Part shown: in pieces, positions 32,607 to 43,087 of the stretch
How positions within the stretch are numbered: position 1 is the stretch's first letter
Layout: each line of letters begins with the position of its first letter
NCBI RefSeq assembly: GCF_003458415.1
Contig: NZ_QRUF01000016.1
Coordinates: 1 to 43,087, forward strand
Length of the DNA stretch: 43,087 nucleotides
Direction: 5' to 3'
From: Collinsella sp. AF25-2LB
GTDB lineage: Bacteria; Actinomycetota; Coriobacteriia; Coriobacteriales; Coriobacteriaceae
The notes under the pieces: generated by a model
What the model saw: the letters and a program-made list of their open reading frames with translations, nothing else
The model's database searches: none
Told to the model about the DNA's origin: nothing
Made by a program: the position numbers and the translations under genes

Positions 32607-33389
32607 TTAACGGGCGCAGGGTGTGCCGGCGCTCAGATGATTGATAAGACTTGCCTGGTAGGCGGCACCAAAGCCGTTGTCGATATTGACGACCGATACG
32701 CCGCTGGCGCAGGAGTTGAGCATGGCGAGCAGTGCGGCTACGCCACCAAAACTTGCGCCGTAGCCCACGCTGGTGGGAACGGCGATGACCGGACAGCTCA
32801 CCAGGCCGCCGACAACGCTCGCCAGTGCGCCCTCCATGCCGGCAATGGCGATGACCACCTGTGCCTGGGCAAGCTCCTCGGCATGCGCGAGCAGACGGTG
32901 CAGGCCGGCGACACCCACGTCGTAGAGGCGGTCGACCTCGTTGCCATAGAACTCGGCCGTCAATGCGGCTTCCTCGGCGACGGGCAGGTCGCTCGTGCCG
33001 GCGCAGGCGACGACGATGCGTCCGTTGCCAGTGGGGGAGGGCTTGCCGCCCACGAGGGCGAGCTGTGCGTCCGGGACATATCCCAGGTCGATGCCGTTGT
33101 CGAGGAGCTCCGAGGTGCGGGCTGCCTTTTCGGCGTCCAGGCGCGTGACCAGGATGCGCTCCTGGCCGGTATCGTGCAGCGCTTCGATAATGGCGGCAAT
33201 CTGCTCGGCGGTTTTACCGGCACCGTAGACGACCTCGCCGGCTCCCTGGCGCACTCCGCGCGAAAGATCGAGCTGCGCAAAGCCCAGATCGGCGGTTGGC
33301 GCCGTCTGGATGCGCGTAAGGGCGACAGCCGGGGTGACTGCTCCGCCGGCAACATCGCTCAGCAACTGCTCAAGATCTCGCTTATCCAT
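32607..33389 (-). CDS. larB: Pincer-cofactor carboxylase LarB
   Basis: LarB carboxylates and hydrolyses nicotinic acid adenine dinucleotide, the first step of nickel-pincer nucleotide synthesis. It is 260 aa from ATG 33389 (site GAAGGGAA at good spacing). The C-terminal half resembles the PurE/AIR-carboxylase fold: VACAGTSDLPVAEEAALTA, YDVGVAGLHRLLAH, AIAGMEGALASVVGGLV, VIAVPTSVGYG. Ten bases separate it from larC1. LarE, the sulfur donor, is not in the window and must be encoded elsewhere if the pathway works. Confidence 0.93.
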   Translation of the reverse strand: MDKRDLEQLLSDVAGGAVTPAVALTRIQTAPTADLGFAQLDLSRGVRQGAGEVVYGAGKTAEQIAAIIEALHDTGQERILVTRLDAEKAARTSELLDNGIDLGYVPDAQLALVGGKPSPTGNGRIVVACAGTSDLPVAEEAALTAEFYGNEVDRLYDVGVAGLHRLLAHAEELAQAQVVIAIAGMEGALASVVGGLVSCPVIAVPTSVGYGASFGGVAALLAMLNSCASGVSVVNIDNGFGAAYQASLINHLSAGTPCAR

Positions 33390-33412
33390 ATATGTTCCCT
33401 TCGACGGCGCAA

Positions 33413-33466
33413 AGTCTAGCACTCAAAAGGTATGTTTCCGAACACTAAGACAAAATTGTTCGGAAA
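33413..33466 (-). promoter_or_regulatory. Candidate larB promoter and operator
   Basis: TTTCCGAACA (33435-33444) and TGTTCGGAAA (33457-33466) form a perfect 10-bp inverted repeat with centres two helical turns apart. On the minus strand TAGACT (33418-33413) is a possible -10, and the nearer half-site overlaps where the -35 would be. It could be the operator for the TetR protein. Alternatively it is the serB terminator, although the T-run is weak. Confidence 0.5.
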
Positions 33467-33503
33467 CTATAGGACAGGCTGATTCAATTGTTGGGCGAAC
33501 TTG

Positions 33504-34139
33504 CTAGTCGCGCAGGATGATGTCCATGGCGAGCATCAGGTTGCGCTCGTCGATGGCAAACGGGGCGGCTTCGCGCGTCTTGGGCTTGGCGCAAAACGCG
33601 ATGCCCGTGCCCGCGGCCTGAATCATGGGGATGTCGTTGGCGCCGTCGCCGATTGCCACGGTGTGTGCCATATCGACGCCGCACTCAACTGCCCAATCCA
33701 GCAGCTGGATAAGTTTGGACTCCTTGGTCACAATGTTTGCCGCCAGCTTGCCGGTGAGCTTGCCGTCCACGACCTCCAGGCGGTTAGCGAGGCAAAAGTC
33801 GATGCCCGCGGCGGCCACGATCTTGTCGGCGACCTCGTGAAAGCCGCCGCTTACCACGCCGACCTTCCAGCCCTTGCTGTGTGCCGAGCGCACAAGCTCT
33901 AGCGCGCCGGGGGTAAATGTCACGCGCTCAAAGGTGCGCTCGAATACGCTCTCGTCCAGGCCGGCGAGCAGCCCCACGCGTTCCTCGAGTGCTTGCTTAA
34001 AGTCTAGCTCGCCGCGCATGGCGCGCTCGGTGATCTGTGCCACCTGCTCGCCCACGCCGGCCTCTTCGCCCAACAGGTCGATGACCTCTTGGTTGATGAG
34101 CGTGGAGTCGATATCCATAACGATGAGGCGTGCGGTCAT
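33504..34139 (-). CDS. serB: Phosphoserine phosphatase SerB
   Basis: Makes L-serine from phosphoserine. A 211-aa HAD-superfamily enzyme with motif I VMDIDSTLI (nucleophile and acid/base Asp), motif II VVSGGF, and motif III/IV GDGANDIPMIQAAGTGIAF. There is no N-terminal ACT domain. I place the start at 34139 (MTARLIVMD), six bases after GGAAAGG; an upstream in-frame start adds 15 residues without a site. Confidence 0.95.
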   Translation of the reverse strand: MTARLIVMDIDSTLINQEVIDLLGEEAGVGEQVAQITERAMRGELDFKQALEERVGLLAGLDESVFERTFERVTFTPGALELVRSAHSKGWKVGVVSGGFHEVADKIVAAAGIDFCLANRLEVVDGKLTGKLAANIVTKESKLIQLLDWAVECGVDMAHTVAIGDGANDIPMIQAAGTGIAFCAKPKTREAAPFAIDERNLMLAMDIILRD

Positions 34140-34395
34140 GGCGGGCCTTTCCGAGTGCAGTTGTATTGGGGCACATTGTCGCACGTGACGAGCGCGGGCG
34201 GGTGCCGCGGTGCGTCAATTGTTTCGTCTCCGTCAAGTCTTTGGGCAAGAGCTACTTTTTCGCGGCACATCGATGCGGGTGCGATAAGATAGAACGCCAT
34301 GTCTGGCTGCGCGGTTTACGCAGGCTGGGCAAATCTGTACGACGCCGCCCGGAACGACACGGGGCGGCACAGATCCATAAAGGAGGATCACTGGT

Positions 34396-36183
34396 ATGAG
34401 CCAGACCCGTCCCATCGATGAGCATTCCATGCACACCCGTACCTGCGGCGAGCTTCGCTTCGAGAACGTGGGCGAAGAGGTCACCCTCACCGGTTGGGTG
34501 AGCCGTCGCCGCGATCACGGCGGCCTTATCTTCTGCGACCTTCGTGACCGCGAGGGCATCACGCAGCTCACCTTCGACCCCGAGCACTCCGACGGCGATG
34601 CCTTTAAGATCGCCGAGACCATGCGTCCCGAGTGGCCCATCAAGATCCACGGCGTCGTGCGCGCCCGTGGCGAGGAGACCACCAACACTAAGCTCGCGAC
34701 CGGCGAGATCGAGGTCCTGACCGACCACGCCGAGGTGCTCAACACGTCCGTCACCCCGCCGTTCCAGATCGAGGACGGCATCGAGACCAGCGAGGACACC
34801 CGCCTGCGCTATCGCTATCTGGACCTCCGCCGTCCCGAGATGATGGCCAACCTCAAGCTGCGCTCCGACTTCACCTTTGCCATTCGCGAGGCGCTGCACA
34901 ACCGTGAGTTCATGGAGGTCGAGACGCCCTCCCTGTTTAAGTCCACGCCCGAGGGCGCTCGAGACTTCATCGTTCCCAGCCGTATCCAGCCGGGTAACTT
35001 CTACGCCCTGCCGCAGTCCCCGCAGCTTCTGAAGCAGCTGCTCATGGTCGGTGGCGTCGAGCGCTACTACCAGGTTGCCAAGTGCTTCCGCGACGAGGAC
35101 CTGCGCGCTGACCGCCAGCCCGAGTTCACCCAGGTCGATATCGAGATGTCCTTCGTGGACCAGAACGATGTCATGAGCGCGCTCGAGGAGGTTCTTGCCG
35201 ATGCCTTCGGCCGCATGGGTGTCGAGATGCCCACGCCGCTGCGTCGTATGGACTACTGGGAGGCCATGGACACCTATGGCTCCGACAAGCCCGATACCCG
35301 CTATGGCATGCACCTGGTCGACCTGACCGACATCTTTGCCAACTCCAAGTTCAAGGTCTTTGCGACTGCCGCGAACGAGGAGGGCTCTGTCGTCAAGGCC
35401 ATCAACGCCAAGGGCGCCGGTGCCTGGGCACGTGCCAAGATCGACAAGCTCGCCGGCGTGGCCTCCACGTTTGGCGCCAAGGGCCTGGCCTGGATCGCCT
35501 TCCGCGAGGACGGCTCCATCAACAGCCCCATCGTCAAGTTCTTCTCGGACGAGGAGATGGCGGCTCTGCGCGAGCGCATGGACGTCGAGCCCGGCGACCT
35601 TGTGATGTTTGCCGCCGGCCCGCGCCTGCTCTCCGACGAGATCCTGGGCGGCATGCGTTCCCACATGGCTAACGCGCTCGAGATCAAGCGCGAGGGCCAC
35701 GACTTCCTGTGGGTCGTCAACTTCCCGCTGTTCCACTGGGATGAGGACCGCAAGGCCTATGCAGCCGAGCATCAGCCCTTTACCCTGCCGACCGAGACCG
35801 ACATCGCCAAGATCGAGGCCGACCCGTTGGCGGCTGGTTCTTGCACCTACGACTTTGTCATGGACGGCTTTGAGGCTGGCGGCGGCGGCATGCGTATCCA
35901 CAACGCCGAGATGCAGATGTCCATGCTCAAGCTCTTGGGCTTTACCGAGGAGCGCGCCGAGTCTCAGTTCGGCTTCCTCATGGAGGCGCTCAAGTTTGGT
36001 GCGCCCCCGATGGGCGGTTTCGCTCTGGGCCTGGACCGCGTGTGCATGCTGCTCACCGGTTCCGACTCCATCCGCGACGTCATGGCGTTCCCCAAGACGG
36101 CCAGCGGCTCCGACCTTATGTCGGGCGCCCCGAGTGCCGTTTCCGGCGCCCAGCTCAAGGACGTCAGCCTGCGCCTGATGTAG
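34396..36183 (+). CDS. aspS: Aspartyl-tRNA synthetase
   Basis: A class II synthetase of 595 aa. An N-terminal OB-fold anticodon domain (VTLTGWVSRRRDHGGLIFCDLRD would begin near residue 26), the core with IQPGNFYALPQSPQLLKQLL, motif 2 YYQVAKCFRDEDLRADRQPEF, the bacterial GAD insertion near 290-420, and motif 3 GGFALGLDRVCMLLTG. AAAGGAGG precedes the ATG by about nine bases. TAAGAT near 34286 is a possible -10. Whether it also charges tRNA-Asn (non-discriminating) cannot be judged here. Confidence 0.97.
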   Translation: MSQTRPIDEHSMHTRTCGELRFENVGEEVTLTGWVSRRRDHGGLIFCDLRDREGITQLTFDPEHSDGDAFKIAETMRPEWPIKIHGVVRARGEETTNTKLATGEIEVLTDHAEVLNTSVTPPFQIEDGIETSEDTRLRYRYLDLRRPEMMANLKLRSDFTFAIREALHNREFMEVETPSLFKSTPEGARDFIVPSRIQPGNFYALPQSPQLLKQLLMVGGVERYYQVAKCFRDEDLRADRQPEFTQVDIEMSFVDQNDVMSALEEVLADAFGRMGVEMPTPLRRMDYWEAMDTYGSDKPDTRYGMHLVDLTDIFANSKFKVFATAANEEGSVVKAINAKGAGAWARAKIDKLAGVASTFGAKGLAWIAFREDGSINSPIVKFFSDEEMAALRERMDVEPGDLVMFAAGPRLLSDEILGGMRSHMANALEIKREGHDFLWVVNFPLFHWDEDRKAYAAEHQPFTLPTETDIAKIEADPLAAGSCTYDFVMDGFEAGGGGMRIHNAEMQMSMLKLLGFTEERAESQFGFLMEALKFGAPPMGGFALGLDRVCMLLTGSDSIRDVMAFPKTASGSDLMSGAPSAVSGAQLKDVSLRLM

Positions 36184-36206
36184 GCGAGCGGCTATATATT
36201 GCTCGT

Positions 36207-36242
36207 AACGAGGGAAGGACGTGTGCCTTCCCTCGTTTTTTA
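36207..36242 (+). terminator. aspS terminator
   Basis: AACGAGGGAAGG (36207-36218) pairs perfectly with CCTTCCCTCGTT (36226-36237), followed by a run of six T. Confidence 0.93.
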
Positions 36243-36281
36243 TACGCCGAGATTGTGAGGGTATGGGGTGACCGGGCATCG

Positions 36282-36482
36282 CGGAAAGTGCGTCCCGGAA
36301 TCTGCGCCCAGAACGGGTCGCGCTTTCCCAAAGGGGGTCCTCTGGGAAAGCGCGACCCAGAATTCGGCAAAATAATGGGGCACAGTTTCCGGTTGAGCTG
36401 TCTAACGGAAACTGTGCCCCAGAATGAGCGCCCAGAACGGGACAGGCTTTCCGCAACAACTGTCTGGCGGAAAGCCTGTCCC
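36282..36482. repeat. Tandem array of variable-stem hairpins
   Basis: Three perfect hairpins, 36315-36358 (16-bp arms), 36377-36420 (15 bp) and 36439-36482 (15 bp), plus a lone right arm at 36282-36296. All arms have the form GGG(n)TTTCC...GGAAA(n)CCC, with differing inner bases that always pair. Loops of the last two share CTGTCT. The spacer GCGCCCAGAAC recurs before 36315 and 36439. The array fills the gap between convergent aspS and the LacI-type gene. Confidence 0.85.
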
Positions 36483-36488
36483 AGTATC

Positions 36489-37505
36489 TTATAGCGAGTC
36501 TCTCTGGATCAGCTGCATGTGCATCACGGAGGTGGTCGGCTCGGCACCCTTGATCATATCGAGCGCAATGTTGGCGGCCATGTGGCCTTCTTCGCGCAGG
36601 GGCTGGCGGACGGTCGTGAGCGCGGGGACGCAGCGCGTCGCAATCTCGTGATCGTCGAAGCCGACGACAGAAACGTCCGCCGGAACGGATAGGCCTGCCT
36701 CGTTGAGTGCGGTGATGACGCCAGCCGCGATACGGTCCGATCCGCAGAGCACGCCATCGAAAGCCATCTCGCGCGCGAGGATCTGGTGCATGGCCTGATA
36801 GCCGTCTCCGCTGTTCCAGCCGGTATAGATAACGTTTGCGTCTGGGAGATCTTCGCCCAAGACGGCGCGGTAGCCGCGCAGGCGGTCGACAACAGCGGGG
36901 TTGTCTTGCGGTCCCAACACGGCGACGATATCTTTGCGCCCGCGCTTCTTCATGGCGAGTGCCGCAAAGTGTCCGCCCTCTTCGTCGTCAGAGTAGACCG
37001 TCGAGAACACGTCGCGATAGGGGTGGCCCTCGAGCTGGCCGCACAACACGGTGGGTACGCCCAGCTCGCGCAGCACCTCGAGCAGCTCGCTGCCCTTGTA
37101 GGGGGAGACGTCGATCACGGCGTCGAACGAGCGGCGCTCAAAGTGCTCGCGTGCGCGGTTGCGCTCATGCGTGGAAGACGCCTGCAAGATAACGGGCAGA
37201 TAGGAAGACTCCGACAGTTCCTCGGTAATGCCGCTCAAAAACTCGCTATAGGTGGGGTCGCTGAAGAGTTCACTCAGAGGCTCGGTCACGAGCACGGCGA
37301 TGATTTCCGTGCGCCCGACAGCGAGCGCTCGGCCACGAGCGTTGGGGACAAAATTGACTTCCTTGGCCGCCGCGCGGACGCGCTTTTTGGTTTCCTCGCT
37401 AATGCGGGGCGAATCGTTGAGGGCGCGCGATGCCGTGGAGCGCGACACGCCGGCAGCTGCGGCAACCTCGGCAAGCGTAGGTGCGGTGCGAACTGGTTGG
37501 GTCAT
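36489..37505 (-). CDS. LacI-family transcriptional regulator
   Basis: A 338-aa sugar-responsive repressor. The helix-turn-helix LAEVAAAAGVSRSTASRALN and hinge region NFVPNARGRALAVGRT are followed by the periplasmic-binding-protein-like effector domain (DAVIDVSPYKGSELLEVL, DGVLCGSDRIAAGVITALNEAGLSVP, VGFDDHEIATRCVPALTTVRQP). Start after AGGAG with six-base spacing. It is divergent from ebgA, whose promoter carries three identical palindromes, so it most likely represses ebgAC until a galactoside-derived effector is present. Confidence 0.93.
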   Translation of the reverse strand: MTQPVRTAPTLAEVAAAAGVSRSTASRALNDSPRISEETKKRVRAAAKEVNFVPNARGRALAVGRTEIIAVLVTEPLSELFSDPTYSEFLSGITEELSESSYLPVILQASSTHERNRAREHFERRSFDAVIDVSPYKGSELLEVLRELGVPTVLCGQLEGHPYRDVFSTVYSDDEEGGHFAALAMKKRGRKDIVAVLGPQDNPAVVDRLRGYRAVLGEDLPDANVIYTGWNSGDGYQAMHQILAREMAFDGVLCGSDRIAAGVITALNEAGLSVPADVSVVGFDDHEIATRCVPALTTVRQPLREEGHMAANIALDMIKGAEPTTSVMHMQLIQRDSL

Positions 37506-37749
37506 GGCGTCTCCTGGAAAATGCGGTCGATGTTGTCACTGGTACGGGCTAGTGCGGATACAGCTTACTATAGTGCGCCTGAACAGCGTTCATGATATCC
37601 GGTGACCGGTGTCGTTTTGCAACCAAGCCGCAATCGAATACGTCTCGTATGGGTGAGATATCAGCGGGCGTGGCGGTTGCCTACGAGCTTAAGAACGATG
37701 TCTTGCGCTGAGTTTCGATACTCAGGGTGACATAAGTGCCGCGGTTGTA

Positions 37750-37759
37750 CAACCGGTTG
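37750..37759. promoter_or_regulatory. LacI-type operator 1
   Basis: Perfect palindrome CAACCGGTTG within TACAACCGGTTGCAC. First of three sites upstream of ebgA. The remaining 37506-37749 gap carries only a possible minus-strand -10 for the regulator gene (TATAGT, 37572-37567). Confidence 0.8.
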
Positions 37760-37794
37760 CACCGTTAATCCGGCGAAATCGACCGTTCAGCGGA

Positions 37795-37804
37795 CAACCG
37801 GTTG
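37795..37804. promoter_or_regulatory. LacI-type operator 2
   Basis: CAACCGGTTG within GGACAACCGGTTGCACA. It overlaps the -35 box of the ebgA promoter. Its centre is 45 bp from operator 1. Confidence 0.85.
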
Positions 37805-37831
37805 CACAGTTTTTTGCATCGCCCGTAAGAT
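37802..37831 (+). promoter_or_regulatory. ebgA promoter
   Basis: TTGCAC (37802-37807) and TAAGAT (37826-37831) are 18 bp apart. The -35 overlaps operator 2 and the expected start falls in operator 3, so bound repressor would block it. Confidence 0.65.
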
Positions 37832-37836
37832 AAGGA

Positions 37837-37846
37837 CAACCGGTTG
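37837..37846. promoter_or_regulatory. LacI-type operator 3
   Basis: CAACCGGTTG within GGACAACCGGTTGCACA, identical in flank to operator 2 and 42 bp from it (centre to centre), at the predicted transcription start. Confidence 0.85.
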
Positions 37847-37866
37847 CACAAGAATCACTACGATGA

Positions 37867-40890
<3,024 letters not shown>

Positions 40891-40893
40891 GTC

Positions 40894-41349
40894 ATGCATG
40901 TCTTTAATTCGCGCGCCGATTTCGACGCTCAGATGAAGTCCGTCAGGAAGTGGATGCGTACCGGCCAGGCGCTCGATGGTGTTGCCGACCTGCAGCACGA
41001 CGTGGCTTACTCCATCGGCGACTCGTTGGTGTACTGGTGGGTGAACGCCCACGAGGCGGCTACCGCCGATCTGGTCGGTCACCGTCGCTATCATGCCGTG
41101 CTCGCCCCGCTCGACGGCGACCTGACCGTCGAGGTTGCCCCCAAGGCAAGCCTAACCTGCACCCGCGCTTACAGCGATATCGATGATCGCGAGCGCTTTG
41201 AGGGTACGGGGGAGACTGTGACGATTCCCGCCGGCGGCGTTGCCGTCGTCGAAATTGACGAGGCCTACCGTGTCGTGGCCGATGCCGCGGATCCCCGCGT
41301 CGTGGTACTGCACGTGACGGTTGAAGGTTATTCCTTCCCCAACAAGTAG
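40894..41349 (+). CDS. ebgC: Beta-galactosidase small subunit EbgC
   Basis: A 151-aa cupin-like protein of the YhcH/YjgK/YiaL family. SIGDSLVYWWVN, GHRRYHAVLAPLDGDLTVEVAP, FEGTGETVTIPAGGVAVVEIDEAYR and VVLHVTVEGY align with E. coli EbgC, which is required for full activity of EbgA. It directly follows ebgA with GGAGG at the end of that gene. A hairpin with 13-nt arms (about 41381-41438) follows, without a clear T-run. Confidence 0.93.
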   Translation: MHVFNSRADFDAQMKSVRKWMRTGQALDGVADLQHDVAYSIGDSLVYWWVNAHEAATADLVGHRRYHAVLAPLDGDLTVEVAPKASLTCTRAYSDIDDRERFEGTGETVTIPAGGVAVVEIDEAYRVVADAADPRVVVLHVTVEGYSFPNK

Positions 41350-41490
41350 TATTCGTCCGCCTGGACGTTTGCTTCGCGCCGTTAAGGGGGATGGCTTTGT
41401 TGACTCCCTTTTCCCCATTCCCCTTAGCAGGTGCGCCGTCCACGATTGCACTTGCAGCTCGGACGGTTTTAGATGACATTTAACAGATGA

Positions 41491-42966
<1,476 letters not shown>

Positions 42967-43013
42967 CGGCTAGGATTAATCTACGGCTGTGGAATAAATC
43001 GATTCCCTTTCCT

Positions 43014-43050
43014 AAGGAGGGGCCTTACGAGGCCCCTCCTTTTGTGTTTT
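43014..43050 (+). terminator. Terminator of the APC permease gene
   Basis: AAGGAGGGGCC (43014-43024) pairs with GGCCCCTCCTT (43031-43041) and a T-rich tail follows. Confidence 0.92.
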
Positions 43051-43064
43051 CAAGACTTTAGTCT

Positions 43065-43085
43065 GCTGGCCGCGCAGCGGCCAGC
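43065..43085. repeat. Perfect 9-bp hairpin at window end
   Basis: GCTGGCCGC (43065-43073) and GCGGCCAGC (43077-43085) enclose a 3-nt loop. The window ends two bases later, so any larger palindrome is cut off. Confidence 0.5.
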
Positions 43086-43087
43086 TT

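Noticed and set aside
36282..36482. CRISPR array
   Set aside because: There are no uniform direct repeats with regular spacers. The units are palindromes with differing stems and there are no cas genes.

Overview
The window is GC-rich (roughly 60%) and densely coded. Its mix of genes (a complete EbgA/EbgC beta-galactosidase, a Lar lactate-racemase locus, VanRS-like and PhoBR-like two-component systems, paired YhgE/Pip proteins) fits a gut actinobacterium of the Coriobacteriia, most likely Collinsella. That assignment is inference from gene content and protein resemblance; no database search was possible.

Layout. 1-3160: an unrecognised TPR-like 813-aa protein and tRNA-Ser(GCU), followed by a curious structured sequence built from tRNA-Ser 3'-end copies. 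3161-9858: cell-envelope and phosphate signalling, with a D,D-carboxypeptidase divergent from a VanR/VanS-like pair, then a lone PstB ATPase and a PhoB/PhoR-like pair. 10054-12118: a BY-kinase trio (chain-length adaptor, tyrosine kinase, PHP phosphatase) without glycosyltransferases. 12158-14885: a GNAT acetyltransferase and HtpG. 15378-20333: two adjacent YhgE/Pip membrane proteins. 20673-25254: an EamA transporter, an M20 amidohydrolase, an internally deleted MFS transporter and HisRS. 25512-28325: PEP carboxylase. 28792-33389: the lactate racemase locus, with larA-larD on the plus strand and larB-larC1-tetR on the minus strand. 33504-36183: SerB and AspRS. 36489-42966: a LacI-type regulator divergent from ebgA-ebgC with three identical operators, then an APC permease.

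The most unusual signal lies between the genes. Long, nearly perfect inverted repeats occur in many intergenic regions. Copies share loops, cores and spacers, but their paired arms differ and stay complementary. The clearest case is the pair at 28347-28473 and 30875-31001. Both have 29-bp perfect arms around a 69-nt core; nine arm positions and two core stem positions differ and every one is compensated. Related behaviour is seen at 14893-15091 and 20360-20513 (inverted copies bracketing the YhgE genes), 23058-23147, 23674-23875 (three tandem palindromes) and 36282-36482 (a tandem array of variable hairpins). I see no transposase or integrase in the window that explains them. I regard this family as the best candidate here for an undescribed system; whether it acts as DNA or RNA is open.
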